Shown here in pieces: positions 1 through 7,908 of a stretch of 64,000 nucleotides of DNA. The translations under genes and the position numbers were made by a program. The DNA lies in NCBI RefSeq assembly GCF_007874125.1, contig NZ_CP040128.1, positions 3,286,001 through 3,350,000 on the forward strand, written 5' to 3'. Source of the stretch: Noviherbaspirillum sp. UKPF54 (GTDB taxonomy: Bacteria > Pseudomonadota > Gammaproteobacteria > Burkholderiales > Burkholderiaceae_D). The notes beneath the pieces are model-generated. The model did not search any database and was not told the origin of the DNA. It was given only the letters and a program-made list of their open reading frames with translations. The first letter of the stretch is position 1, and each line of letters starts with the position of its first letter.

Positions 1-483
1 GCGCAGGAAGTAACCCGGCGCCTCAACGACATGCTCGCGCCGGCCAACCAGCAAGCCATCCTGAGCGCCTTTGAAAAGGCAGGCAAGGCCGCCTCGGCCA
101 TGGAAGCCGTCCCGCGGCAACTGCAGCCGACCCTGGAAAAACTGCCGGCCCTGACGGCGCAGGCGCAGCAAACCTTAAGCTCCGTCAATACCCTGGCACA
201 AAACACCAGCGCCCTCACCGTCAGCCTGGACAAGATGTCGCGCAACCTGCAGGCTCCCGGCGGCGCGCTGGCACAACTGGGCAACGCGGCTGAACAGATG
301 GGCAGCATGGCCAGCAAACTCGAATACGAAACGCTGCCGCTGGCCGGCGACATGCGCTCGTCGTTGCGCGCGCTCAACCGTACGCTCGACAACCTGAACG
401 AACGTCCGCAAAGCGTGTTGTTCGGCATGCCGCGCGCCGCGCCCGGCCCCGGCGAGCCCGGCTTTGGCGCCCCCTCCAGATAA
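1..483 (+). CDS. MCE/MlaD-family lipid transport protein, C-terminal part (5' end outside window)
   Basis: The frame is open from base 1, so the start lies upstream; 160 residues are visible. What remains is a long amphipathic helical stretch rich in Ala, Leu, Gln and Thr (NTLAQNTSALTVSLDKMS) followed by a Pro/Gly-rich tail. This is typical of the part of MCE proteins (MlaD/PqiB type) that follows the MCE domain and forms the periplasmic needle. The MCE domain itself is not in view, so the call rests on this tail and on the neighbour. The next gene, 11 bp downstream, encodes an auxiliary lipoprotein of the same ABC systems, so these are probably the last two genes of a phospholipid transport operon. 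Confidence 0.7.
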   Translation, partial: AQEVTRRLNDMLAPANQQAILSAFEKAGKAASAMEAVPRQLQPTLEKLPALTAQAQQTLSSVNTLAQNTSALTVSLDKMSRNLQAPGGALAQLGNAAEQMGSMASKLEYETLPLAGDMRSSLRALNRTLDNLNERPQSVLFGMPRAAPGPGEPGFGAPSR

Positions 484-494
484 GGGAACAACAG

Positions 495-1130
495 ATGAAA
501 AAAACACTCCAGAGGATTCCCGCGCTGTGTGCGATGTGCATGTTGCTCGTCAGCTGCGCGCTGCCCAGACCGGAATCGGCAACGCTGTACGATCTCGGGC
601 CGGCACGTCCGATGACCGGCGCGCCGGCCTTGCCCGCGATAAGCGTGGCGGACGTGACGGCGCCCGGCTGGCTCGACCGGCCGCTGATGTTTTACCGGCT
701 GAATTACCAGAGCGATCTGCAGCCGCGCGCTTATACGCAAAGCCGCTGGATGACGCCGCCGACGCAGATGGTCACGCAGCGCGTGAAGACGCGCATCGCG
801 CAGGCCGGCGGGGTTGTATTGCCGGCCTCCGACGGGGCCGCCAACATGCCGTTGCTGCGCATCGAAGCTGACGATTTCATGCAAGTCTTCGACGTGCCCG
901 GAAAAAGCGTCGGCCGGGTGACCTTGCGCGCGTCGCTGTTCCGGGGACGCGTACTGGTGGCGCAACAATCGTTCAGCAGCCAGGTGCCGGCCGCCAGCGC
1001 CGATGCCGGCGGCGGCGCACGGGCGCTGGCAGCGGCTAGCGATATGGCGATTGCCGACATAATGCGGTGGCTGGCCGCGTTGCCGCAAAGACAGGGAGAC
1101 GCCATGGGGCGTCCCGCAGGCGCGCCATGA
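495..1130 (+). CDS. ABC-type transport auxiliary lipoprotein (PqiC-like)
   Basis: 211 residues. The N-terminus is a lipoprotein signal peptide with lipobox LVSC, giving a lipidated Cys21. The mature part starts with the PxxxxYDLGP pattern common in the ABC-type transport auxiliary lipoprotein family (PqiC/YmbA-like), and the middle alternates strands and helices with no catalytic motif. An AAGGGA ribosome site sits about 9 bases before the ATG. In this family the lipoprotein is anchored in the outer membrane and works with an MCE protein to move phospholipid across the periplasm. It follows the MCE fragment by 11 bp, so co-transcription is likely. The family call is firm; the substrate is inferred. 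Confidence 0.8.
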   Translation: MKKTLQRIPALCAMCMLLVSCALPRPESATLYDLGPARPMTGAPALPAISVADVTAPGWLDRPLMFYRLNYQSDLQPRAYTQSRWMTPPTQMVTQRVKTRIAQAGGVVLPASDGAANMPLLRIEADDFMQVFDVPGKSVGRVTLRASLFRGRVLVAQQSFSSQVPAASADAGGGARALAAASDMAIADIMRWLAALPQRQGDAMGRPAGAP

Positions 1131-1148
1131 CAGCACCATGACCGAACC

Positions 1149-2303
1149 ATGCCATTGAACAAGGAAAGCCTGCAAACGGCCGCCGCCGAACCGGATGCCA
1201 CGCCGCACGTATCAACCTTCGCGCGCGTCGGGCTGGCGATGTACAGCTTCCTGATCGTTTATGCCAGCCTGTATCCGTTCTCTAACTGGCGCGACATCGG
1301 TTTGCCGTTCTGGGCCTTCCTGCTGCAGCCTTTGCCGCATTACTGGACAGGGTTCGACGTCATCACGAATGTCATCGGCTACATGCCGTTCGGCATGCTG
1401 GTCGTCTTTGCGCTGCATCCGCACTTGCGGGGCTGGGCAGCGGCCCTGCTCGCCGTCGCATGCGGCGCACTGCTGTCCGGGAGCATGGAAGCGCTGCAAA
1501 CCTATCTTCCCAACCGGGTGTCTTCCAACCTGGATTTCATCACCAATCTTTCCGGAACCTGCATCGGCGCGATTGCCGGCGTGCGCCTGGGGCGCGTCTT
1601 CCTTGAACAAAGCCGCCTGCTGCGGCTGCGCCAGCGCTGGTTCGTGGAGGACGCGGGACGCGGCCTGATCGTGATCGGGCTGTGGCCGCTGGCGCAGATT
1701 TATCCGCAAAGCTATCTGTTCGGGCATGGGCAGTTCATGCCGCTGCTGTCCGAATGGCTGTCGCATCTGCTGGAAACGCCGGTCGACCTGGTCACGCTGC
1801 TGCGGCGTGACATGGAATTCAGCGTGCAGGAGTACTGGCTGTCCGAAACCATCATTACCGCCTGCGGCCTGGCCGGCGCGCTGCTGACCGCATCCTGCCT
1901 GCTGCGCAAGCAGGCGCCGCGCGCGGTGTTGCTGCTGCTCCTGCTGGCGGCGGCGCTGGCGGCCAAGGTCTTGGCCAGCGGCTTGTTCTTTGCGCCGGAA
2001 AACGCCTTCGCCTGGCTCACGCCCGGCGCCAAGGGCGGATTGCTGGTCGGCGCGATGATGGCGTCCGGCCTCATCTTCGCGCCGCATACGATGCAGCGGC
2101 GGCTGGCGGTGGTCAGCCTGTTGGCGAGCTTCATCGCGGTCAACCTGGTACCGACCAATCCTTATTTCGTCGCGACGCTGCAGGCCTGGATACAAGGGAA
2201 ATTCCTGAATTTCAACGGCGCCGCGCATTTCCTGTCGCTGTTCTGGCAATTTTTCGCGCTGTGGTTTCTTTTGCATCCGGCGCATCGCCTGAAGCGGAGC
2301 TGA
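1149..2303 (+). CDS. VanZ-family membrane protein
   Basis: 384 residues, predicted polytopic. The N-terminal half has the VanZ-like pattern: a first helix around residues 28-45, the YPFSNWRD segment, a DVITNVIGYMPFG motif near residue 75, and a SGSMEALQTYLPNR motif near residue 115, both typical of VanZ-like proteins. The C-terminal half adds five or six further hydrophobic helices, making it about twice the length of the minimal VanZ domain. VanZ in enterococci contributes to teicoplanin resistance, but most proteobacterial members have no known function. The gene starts 18 bp after the lipoprotein gene and may be a passenger of that operon. Confidence 0.75.
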   Translation: MPLNKESLQTAAAEPDATPHVSTFARVGLAMYSFLIVYASLYPFSNWRDIGLPFWAFLLQPLPHYWTGFDVITNVIGYMPFGMLVVFALHPHLRGWAAALLAVACGALLSGSMEALQTYLPNRVSSNLDFITNLSGTCIGAIAGVRLGRVFLEQSRLLRLRQRWFVEDAGRGLIVIGLWPLAQIYPQSYLFGHGQFMPLLSEWLSHLLETPVDLVTLLRRDMEFSVQEYWLSETIITACGLAGALLTASCLLRKQAPRAVLLLLLLAAALAAKVLASGLFFAPENAFAWLTPGAKGGLLVGAMMASGLIFAPHTMQRRLAVVSLLASFIAVNLVPTNPYFVATLQAWIQGKFLNFNGAAHFLSLFWQFFALWFLLHPAHRLKRS

Positions 2304-2343
2304 CACGGGTGTATCATCTCGCCTTTGGGTAACACGACCGATC

Positions 2344-2661
2344 ATGAGCGACCAGCAGTACTATCAGCACCACGTCTTTTTCTGCCTCAACCAGCGCGAG
2401 GAAGGACGCCCCTGCTGCGCCGACAAGGGCGCACAGGCGGCGCAAGAGCATGCAAAAAAGCGCATCAAGGAATTGCACCTGAACGGCCAGGGTAAGGTCC
2501 GCATCAACAAGGCCGGCTGCCTGGACCGCTGCGAGGAAGGCCCGGTGCTGGTGGTTTATCCGGAAGGCACCTGGTACACCTATGTCGACAACCACGACAT
2601 CGACGAAATCATCGATGAACACCTGGTCGGTGGCAAAGTCGTCGAGCGCTTGAAAATCTGA
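2344..2661 (+). CDS. Thioredoxin-like [2Fe-2S] ferredoxin
   Basis: 105 residues. Cys14, Cys24/Cys25, Cys59 and Cys63 match the spacing of thioredoxin-fold [2Fe-2S] ferredoxins, in which four cysteines bind the cluster. The segment INKAGCLDRCEEGPVLVVYP is the typical second half of the motif. These proteins act as cytoplasmic electron carriers; the partner is not evident here. The gene lies 40 bp after the VanZ-like gene and only 2 bp before the alpha/beta hydrolase gene, a pairing I recognise from other Burkholderiales. There is no signal peptide. Confidence 0.85.
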   Translation: MSDQQYYQHHVFFCLNQREEGRPCCADKGAQAAQEHAKKRIKELHLNGQGKVRINKAGCLDRCEEGPVLVVYPEGTWYTYVDNHDIDEIIDEHLVGGKVVERLKI

Positions 2662-2663
2662 CA

Positions 2664-3287
2664 ATGAACGCCCATACCCAACGCTTCTCCCTCGCCGGCG
2701 CGGCGGGCGCGCTGGAGTGCGCGCTCGACCTGCCGCACGGCGCGCCGCGCGGCATCGCACTTGTAGCCCACCCGCATCCGCTGTATGGCGGCACGATGGA
2801 CAACAAGGTGGCGCAGACGCTGGCGCGCGCCTTCGTCGCGCTCGGCTATGCCGCCGTGCGCATGAATTTCCGCGGTGTCGGCAAGTCCGAAGGCGAACAC
2901 GATGCCGGCCGCGGCGAAACCGACGACATGGCGCTTTTGCTGGCGCATATGCAGCAGCAATATCCCGGCTTGCCGGTCGCGCTGTCCGGTTTCTCTTTTG
3001 GCACTGTGGTTCAGGCGCAACTGCAACAACGTCTGGCCGAGCAAGGCGCGCCGGCCGAACGCCTGGTCCTGGTCGGTACCGCCGCCGGCAAGTGGGTCAT
3101 CCCGGACGTTCCCGCCAACACTATCCTGATCCATGGCGAACACGACGAGACGATTCCATTGTCAGATGTGCTCGACTGGGCACGCCCGCAAGACTTGCCG
3201 GTCATCGTCATCCCGGGCGCCGATCATTTTTTTCACCGCAAGTTGCAACATATAAAGAATTTCGTGGTCGAAATGTGGCACCGCTGA
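2664..3287 (+). CDS. Alpha/beta hydrolase
   Basis: 207 residues. The order of motifs is that of the small alpha/beta hydrolases often annotated as CocE/NonD-like or as serine hydrolase: AHPHPLYGGTMDNK near residues 35-48, MNFRGVGKSEG near 67-77, the nucleophile elbow GFSFG with Ser111, a late acid in HGEHDETIP, and a final His in GADHFF. The catalytic triad is therefore complete. The substrate is unknown. The start is 2 bp after the ferredoxin stop, so translation is probably coupled. A strong palindrome follows the stop codon. Confidence 0.85.
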   Translation: MNAHTQRFSLAGAAGALECALDLPHGAPRGIALVAHPHPLYGGTMDNKVAQTLARAFVALGYAAVRMNFRGVGKSEGEHDAGRGETDDMALLLAHMQQQYPGLPVALSGFSFGTVVQAQLQQRLAEQGAPAERLVLVGTAAGKWVIPDVPANTILIHGEHDETIPLSDVLDWARPQDLPVIVIPGADHFFHRKLQHIKNFVVEMWHR

Positions 3288-3288
3288 C

Positions 3289-3346
3289 CGCCGGTTCAAA
3301 AACCGTTGCAATTGACTGCAATCAACGGCTGGTTTTTAAACCGGCG
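3289..3346. terminator. Large imperfect palindrome between hydrolase gene and dacC
   Basis: Left arm CGCCGGTTCAAAAACC (3289-3304) pairs with right arm GGTTTTTAAACCGGCG (3331-3346) with one mismatch. The inner GTTG/CAAC pairs can extend the stem past a small bulge. The A- and T-runs inside the arms would give each strand a U-rich 3' side, so it could act as a terminator in either direction, although no U-run follows the stem. It lies directly after the hydrolase stop and just upstream of the dacC -10 box. Confidence 0.45.
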
Positions 3347-3359
3347 CAAGCAGCAGCGC

Positions 3360-3365
3360 TATAAT
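3360..3365 (+). promoter_or_regulatory. Candidate dacC -10 box (TATAAT)
   Basis: A perfect TATAAT lies 61 bp before the dacC ATG. The -35 region would fall at about 3335-3342 on the right arm of the palindrome and matches TTGACA poorly. A transcript would start near 3372 with a leader of about 55 nt. Confidence 0.45.
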
Positions 3366-3426
3366 TTCGAGCTTGTTTCTTCGCGTCATCCGCCGGACTC
3401 CGAGCGGACTTTCATTTGTTATATTC

Positions 3427-4572
3427 ATGAAAAAATTATTTGCGGCGCTTGCCGCCTCAGCCCTCTCGTTGTCCTGCGCCTTCGCGCAATCCGTTCCTGC
3501 GCCCACCATCGACGCCAAGTCGTGGCTGCTGCTCGACGCCACCAGCGGCCAGGTGCTGGCCTCGCACGAACCCGACATGCGCATCGAGCCGGCTTCGCTG
3601 GCCAAGCTGATGACGGCCTACCTCGCATCGGCCGCGATCAAGGAAAAGCGCCTCGACGCCAACCAGATGGTGAACGTCTCGGTGCGCGCTTGGAAAGTCG
3701 ACAAGAGCAGCTCGAAAATGTTTATCGATCCGGCCACGCCGGTGAAGGTCAACGACCTGCTGTACGGCCTGATCATCCAGTCCGGCAACGACTCGGCCGT
3801 GGCGCTGGCCGAAGCGGTGGCCGGCACCGAGGATGCGTTCGCCGCCCTGATGAACCGCGAAGCCGAGCGCATGGGCATGAAGTCGACCCACTTCGTCAAT
3901 GCGCACGGCCTGCCCGATCCCGGCAATTATTCGACGGCACGCGACCTGGCGACGCTGGCGACGCACGTGGTCTACGACCACCCGGAAGACTACAAGATCT
4001 ACTCGATCAAGGAATACACCTATAACAACATCAAGCAGCAGAACCGCAACCGCCTGCTGTGGCTGGATCCGACGGTCGACGGCCTGAAAACCGGCCACAC
4101 TTCCAGCGCCGGCTACTGCCTGATCTCGACTGCGCATCGCCCGAGCGGCAACAGCGACCGCCGCCTGATCTCGGTCGTCATCGGCACGCCATCCGACCAG
4201 GTGCGCACGCAGGAAAGCCAGAAACTGTTGAACTGGGGCTTCCAGAATTTCGACACCGTCAAGCTGTATGCGAAGGGCCAGGCGGTCCAAACGCCGCAAG
4301 TCTGGAAAGGCTCGCAAAACACGGTGAAGATCGGCTTTACGCATGATGTCTATGTGACCGTGCCGAAGGGCATTGCCGACAAGATGAAGCCGGTGCTGGA
4401 ACGCAAGGACCCGCTGATCGCGCCGGTCAACCAGAACAGCAAGGTCGGTACGCTGAAGGTGATGGTCGACGGCAAGCAGCAAAGCGAGTTGCCGGTCGTC
4501 GCGCTGGAGCAAGTGAACCAGGCCAGCATCTTCGGCCGCGCCTGGGACTCGGTGCGCCTGATGATGAAATAA
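3427..4572 (+). CDS. dacC: D-alanyl-D-alanine carboxypeptidase (PBP5/6 type)
   Basis: 381 residues from the ATG at 3427, which begins a clear Sec signal peptide (MKKLFAALAASALSLSCAFA). Upstream in-frame codons would spoil the signal. Active-site motifs are complete: Ser57-Leu-Ala-Lys60, Ser119-Gly-Asn121 and Lys221-Thr-Gly. The C-terminal part is the PBP5-associated beta domain, ending in an amphipathic membrane-anchor helix (SIFGRAWDSVRLMMK). The enzyme trims the terminal D-Ala of peptidoglycan pentapeptides at the periplasmic membrane face. The next gene, a D-amino-acid transaminase, is its usual neighbour in Burkholderiales. The paralogue label (dacA versus dacC) is by convention only. Confidence 0.93.
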   Translation: MKKLFAALAASALSLSCAFAQSVPAPTIDAKSWLLLDATSGQVLASHEPDMRIEPASLAKLMTAYLASAAIKEKRLDANQMVNVSVRAWKVDKSSSKMFIDPATPVKVNDLLYGLIIQSGNDSAVALAEAVAGTEDAFAALMNREAERMGMKSTHFVNAHGLPDPGNYSTARDLATLATHVVYDHPEDYKIYSIKEYTYNNIKQQNRNRLLWLDPTVDGLKTGHTSSAGYCLISTAHRPSGNSDRRLISVVIGTPSDQVRTQESQKLLNWGFQNFDTVKLYAKGQAVQTPQVWKGSQNTVKIGFTHDVYVTVPKGIADKMKPVLERKDPLIAPVNQNSKVGTLKVMVDGKQQSELPVVALEQVNQASIFGRAWDSVRLMMK

Positions 4573-4611
4573 CCGGCCGGCGCGGGCAGTCCTGCCCGTC
4601 CAGCCCCAACG

Positions 4612-4671
4612 AACGCGGCGGACATGGCGAACAACGGAAGCGACGCTTCTTCTCGCCATGCCCGCCGCGTT
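4612..4671 (+). terminator. Composite hairpin after dacC
   Basis: A 19-bp stem with one mismatch pairs 4612-4630 with 4653-4671 (arms begin AACGCGGCGG and end CCGCCGCGTT). The loop contains a second, nearly perfect small palindrome, GAAGCG-A-CGCTTC (4636-4648). The stem is followed by TTCACATTTT. It is the likely 3' boundary of the dacC transcript, although the U-tract is interrupted. Confidence 0.6.
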
Positions 4672-4718
4672 TCACATTTTGGCGTTCGAGCACGAAGCGC
4701 CGCCTGCCTTCAATCGAC

Positions 4719-5576
4719 ATGCAAGATCCTCTCGTCTACCTCAACGGTGCCTTCACTTCCCTGTCCGAAGCGAAGATCCCGGTGCTCGACCGCGGCTTCA
4801 TTTTCGGCGACGGCGTCTATGAAGTGATTCCGATGTACGCCGGCCGGCTGTTTCGCGTCCGGCAGCACATGGCGCGCCTGTTCCGCAGTCTGGCGGCGGT
4901 CGGCATCGCCAATCCGTACAGCGAACAGGAATGGATGGCATTGATCGCGCGCGTGACCGATGCCTACGCCGCCGGATTTGCAGCCGACAACCAGCTGGTC
5001 TACATGCAGGTCACGCGCGGCGTGGCGCGGCGGGCGCATGCCTTCCCGAAGGATGTCGCGCCGACCGTCTTCATCATGACCAACGACTTCACGCCGCCGT
5101 CGGCCGAAATGTGTGACAACGGCATCGCCTGCGTCACCATGGAAGACCAGCGCTGGCTGCGCTGCGACATCAAGTCGATCTCCCTGCTCGGCAACGTGCT
5201 GGCCGCGCAGCAGGCAGCCGAGCAAGGCGCGGCCGAGGCGATCCAGTTCCGCGACGGCTTCCTGACCGAGGGCGCGTCTTCGAACGTGTGGGTCGTCAAG
5301 GATGGCAAACTAATGGGGCCGCCGACGGATGCCTTGATCCTGGAAGGCATCCGCTACGGCTTGATCGCGGAACTATGCGCCACATGCAACATCCCTTTCG
5401 AAGCGCGCCGGATTACGCGCAGCGAAGTCTTCTCAGCGGACGAGGTGCTGCTGTCGTCGGCCGGCAGAGAAGTCCTGCCGGTGGTTACGCTGGACGGCCG
5501 GCCCGTGGGCGATGGCAAGCCCGGCCCGGTATTCCGGCTGCTCCACGCGGCCTACCAGGATGCCAAGAGGGCGTAA
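4719..5576 (+). CDS. dat: D-amino-acid transaminase (class IV aminotransferase)
   Basis: 285 residues, normal family length. The N-terminus has the fold-type IV signature (YLNGAF, PVLDRGFIFGDGVYEVIPMY), the PLP lysine is Lys152 in CDIKSISLLGN, and a GASSNVW segment typical of phosphate binding follows. The motif set fits D-alanine transaminase better than branched-chain transaminase because of the GVYEVIPMY segment. It would interconvert D-alanine and D-glutamate with keto acids in the cytoplasm. It stands between dacC and the DUF493 gene, as in many Burkholderiales. Substrate specificity is inferred from context and motif. Confidence 0.85.
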   Translation: MQDPLVYLNGAFTSLSEAKIPVLDRGFIFGDGVYEVIPMYAGRLFRVRQHMARLFRSLAAVGIANPYSEQEWMALIARVTDAYAAGFAADNQLVYMQVTRGVARRAHAFPKDVAPTVFIMTNDFTPPSAEMCDNGIACVTMEDQRWLRCDIKSISLLGNVLAAQQAAEQGAAEAIQFRDGFLTEGASSNVWVVKDGKLMGPPTDALILEGIRYGLIAELCATCNIPFEARRITRSEVFSADEVLLSSAGREVLPVVTLDGRPVGDGKPGPVFRLLHAAYQDAKRA

Positions 5577-5681
5577 AATAGACATCTTTCCGACCGAATG
5601 GCGCTCTTGCGCCATCCGTATCGAGCACCTCATTCGAACGGCCGTTCCTGCTTACCTCCGAACCGCCGCAGCGAGCACATC

Positions 5682-5951
5682 ATGACGCAGACCTCCGACA
5701 CCCTTATCGAATATCCGAGCGACTTCCCGATCAAGATCATGGGCATCATGCAGGACGCCTTTGCCCAGACGATGGTCGAAGTCGTGACGCGGCACGATCC
5801 GACCTTCCATGCCGGCAAGATGGAAATGCGCCCTTCTTCCAAGGGCACCTATCTGTCGCTGACCGTTACCGTGCGCGCCATCAGCCGCGAGCAGCTCGAC
5901 AACCTGTACCGCGAGCTGAGCTCGCATCCGATGGTGAAGGTCGTCCTGTAA
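5682..5951 (+). CDS. DUF493 (YbeD-family) protein
   Basis: 89 residues from the ATG at 5682; an in-frame upstream ATG at 5598 would add an unrelated Arg-rich leader. The sequence has the YbeD pattern: YPSDFPIKIMGI at the start, SSKGTYLSLTV in the middle and ELSSHPMVKVVL at the end. The E. coli homologue has an ACT-like fold and lies between dacA and lipB. Here the gene still follows dacC-dat but lipB is 6.8 kb further on. The biochemical function is unproven; a regulatory role in lipoate metabolism has been proposed from gene order. Confidence 0.9.
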   Translation: MTQTSDTLIEYPSDFPIKIMGIMQDAFAQTMVEVVTRHDPTFHAGKMEMRPSSKGTYLSLTVTVRAISREQLDNLYRELSSHPMVKVVL

Positions 5952-5960
5952 TCCTGTAAC

Positions 5961-6857
5961 TCAGGGCGGGCCGAGTTTCGCCACCTCGTCGAACAACCAT
6001 TGGCGAAACGCCCGCACCTGCGGCTTTTGCAGCGCCTCCGGCGGACAGACCAGATAGTAGGAATGCGGGCACCGGATTGCGACGTCGAACAGCCGCACCA
6101 GTTCGCCCGACGCCAGTTCCGTCATTGCGATCGCATGGCGCGCCAGCGCGATGCCGTGCCCTTCGGCCGCCGCGCGCACCAGCATCGACGAATCCTGAAA
6201 CACAAGTCCCCCGGTCGGCTCCGGCAAATCCAGCCCTGCAGCCTGAAACCAGGGCGGCCAGGGTTCGCCCTCGCAGCGCAGCAGCATGCCGCGCGCCAGT
6301 CTGGCCGGCGACTTCGGCAGCTTGCCGCCGTTGAAGCGCGGACTGGCCACCGGATAATAGTAATCATCCATCAGCTTCTCGCTGGCCAATCCTGCATAAC
6401 CGCCTTTTCCGAAGCGGATGCCGACGTCGACCGCTTCGCGCACGAAGTCGGTGAGATGGTTGCTCGACTGTAGCATCACCTCCAGCTCGGGATGCTGCTC
6501 GATGAACCGTCCCAGGCGCGGCGCCAGCCAGCGTCCCGCAAAGGACGGCAGCGCGGTGATGGTCAACCGCTGCTGCTTGCCCCCCTCCCTGAGCGCGTCG
6601 GCCTCGGCTGCGATATCGCCCAGCGCGCGGCGCAGCGTCGCTGCGAATCGCTCGCCTTCCGGCGTGATGGCGATGCGCTTGCCGTGCCGCGCAAACAGCG
6701 CCACGCCCAAGTCGGCCTCCAGCGCGCGCACCTGGTGGCTGATCGCGCCGTGGGTGACATGGATTTCCTCGGCCGCGCGCGAGAAATTCCCGTGGCGCGC
6801 CGCCGCCTCGAATGCGCGCAAGGCGGCCAGATTGGGCAGGCGTCGCAGGTCAGCCAT
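5961..6857 (-). CDS. LysR-family transcriptional regulator (GcvA-like)
   Basis: 298 residues, standard LysR length. An N-terminal winged helix-turn-helix (LAALRAFEAAARHGNFSRAA and HVTHGAISHQVRALE, residues 8-50) is followed by an effector domain with GcvA-type segments (LAPRLGRFIEQHPE, VDVGIRFGKGGY, and a late LVRLFD). It is convergent with the DUF493 gene, only 9 bp away, and divergent from the DUF2917-cupin pair, which it probably regulates as LysR proteins usually control the divergent neighbour. The effector is unknown. GcvA-like sequence does not imply glycine control here, since no gcv genes are present. Confidence 0.85.
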   Translation of the reverse strand: MADLRRLPNLAALRAFEAAARHGNFSRAAEEIHVTHGAISHQVRALEADLGVALFARHGKRIAITPEGERFAATLRRALGDIAAEADALREGGKQQRLTITALPSFAGRWLAPRLGRFIEQHPELEVMLQSSNHLTDFVREAVDVGIRFGKGGYAGLASEKLMDDYYYPVASPRFNGGKLPKSPARLARGMLLRCEGEPWPPWFQAAGLDLPEPTGGLVFQDSSMLVRAAAEGHGIALARHAIAMTELASGELVRLFDVAIRCPHSYYLVCPPEALQKPQVRAFRQWLFDEVAKLGPP

Positions 6858-6999
6858 GTCATGTGAGCAAAATTAACAAGAGAGTCGAAAATATATCGTT
6901 TAGATAACACCGGCACAAGCACTAGAATGAGTTCACAAGGCAGGGTTGATCCGTTTCCGCGAGCCTGCAGCGGCGCCCCGCCCGCCATTTCAGGAGTCC

Positions 7000-7356
7000 A
7001 TGACCATGAGAAGCCTTTTCACAAAACAATCGCTCACGGTTTTGCCCGGCCAGGTTGTTTCCGGGATCGCCGGGCGTGTGCAGACACTGCGTTTGCGGCA
7101 AGGCCGCCTCTGGATTACCGTCGAGGGCATTCCGCACGATTACTGGCTGTCGGCGGGCGACACATTCACGACGCTCCCCGGCAGGCTGACCGTGGTCGAG
7201 GCGGACAGCGCCGCAAGCCGCATCGACGTCGAGTCGCCGGCAAGCTGGCCGGACGCACTGAAAACGCTGGCCGGCCCGCTGGCCGCTCGCTTCGCCTCGC
7301 GCCGCACGGCGACCGCATCCTTCAAGCGGCACGGCACATGCAGCGGCAACTGCTGA
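7000..7356 (+). CDS. DUF2917 domain protein (first of two in the window)
   Basis: 118 residues from the ATG at 7000, preceded by CAGGAG; a second ATG lies 6 bases later. The core matches DUF2917: an early QSLTVLPGQ strand, GRVQTLRLRQGRLWITVEG, then HDYWLSAGDTFTTLPGRLTVVEA, a small cupin-like beta protein. The C-terminus is Arg/Thr-rich and ends in CSGNC. Function unknown. It is divergent from the LysR gene and 31 bp upstream of a cupin gene, so an operon with the cupin is likely. A second DUF2917 gene at 50853 is also divergent from a regulator. Confidence 0.8.
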   Translation: MTMRSLFTKQSLTVLPGQVVSGIAGRVQTLRLRQGRLWITVEGIPHDYWLSAGDTFTTLPGRLTVVEADSAASRIDVESPASWPDALKTLAGPLAARFASRRTATASFKRHGTCSGNC

Positions 7357-7387
7357 GACTGTCCCCACCCACGCCCCGAACAGCCCC

Positions 7388-7702
7388 ATGCAAAAAATTA
7401 TCCGCAGCCGCGACTTTACCGCCGAGCGCCCCTGGGGAGCGCTCGACATCGCCCGCATGAACGGCGTCACCACCCGCCTGCACTGGACCGATACGCCGTA
7501 TCAGTGGCATGTCAATGACGGCGAGGAAGTGTTCGCCGTACTGGATGGCGCGGTCGACATGCATTACCGCGAGGCAGGGGTCGAGAAAATCGCGCAACTG
7601 CAGGCCGGCGATGTGTTTTTCGCCGGCGCCGGCTGCGAACACGTCGCCCACCCGCGCGGCGCAGCACGTATCCTCGTCATAGAAAAGGAAGGCAGCGTCT
7701 AG
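7388..7702 (+). CDS. Small cupin-domain protein
   Basis: 104 residues, a single cupin barrel. Motif 1 is around residues 40-60 ([17 protein letters not shown], with the His and Glu ligands of a metal-binding cupin partly kept) and motif 2 around 78-92 ([19 protein letters not shown], with a closing His). There is no signal peptide and no second domain. Such proteins can be sugar or metabolite isomerases, dioxygenases or sensors; none can be chosen from sequence alone. It probably shares a transcript with the DUF2917 gene and may answer to the divergent LysR protein. Confidence 0.8.
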   Translation: MQKIIRSRDFTAERPWGALDIARMNGVTTRLHWTDTPYQWHVNDGEEVFAVLDGAVDMHYREAGVEKIAQLQAGDVFFAGAGCEHVAHPRGAARILVIEKEGSV

Positions 7703-7748
7703 CTTTTCTTCCTTCCGAAATACCGGAATGTCCGCCACCTGGTGCGAA

Positions 7749-7778
7749 TTTGAACAGTGCCTTCATGAACTGTTCAAA
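7749..7778. promoter_or_regulatory. Perfect inverted repeat, candidate upstream activator site
   Basis: TTTGAACAGT (7749-7758) and ACTGTTCAAA (7769-7778) are perfect reverse complements separated by 10 bases. The centre is about 146 bp upstream of the -24 element of the sigma-54 promoter, the usual position for an enhancer bound by a dimeric sigma-54 activator. Which activator binds is not known; AcoR-type regulators often control related dehydrogenases. Confidence 0.6.
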
Positions 7779-7908
7779 AATAGGACATGCGCACCGCTAC
7801 CCGCGTGCCCGGCAAATTCCCCTCCCCCTTCGTTCCGCTTCCCCGCTCCGCCCCGAAAGGCGCGCCAGCCCACGCTTTGCGCTGCATACACCGCCGCCCA
7901 AGACTGTC

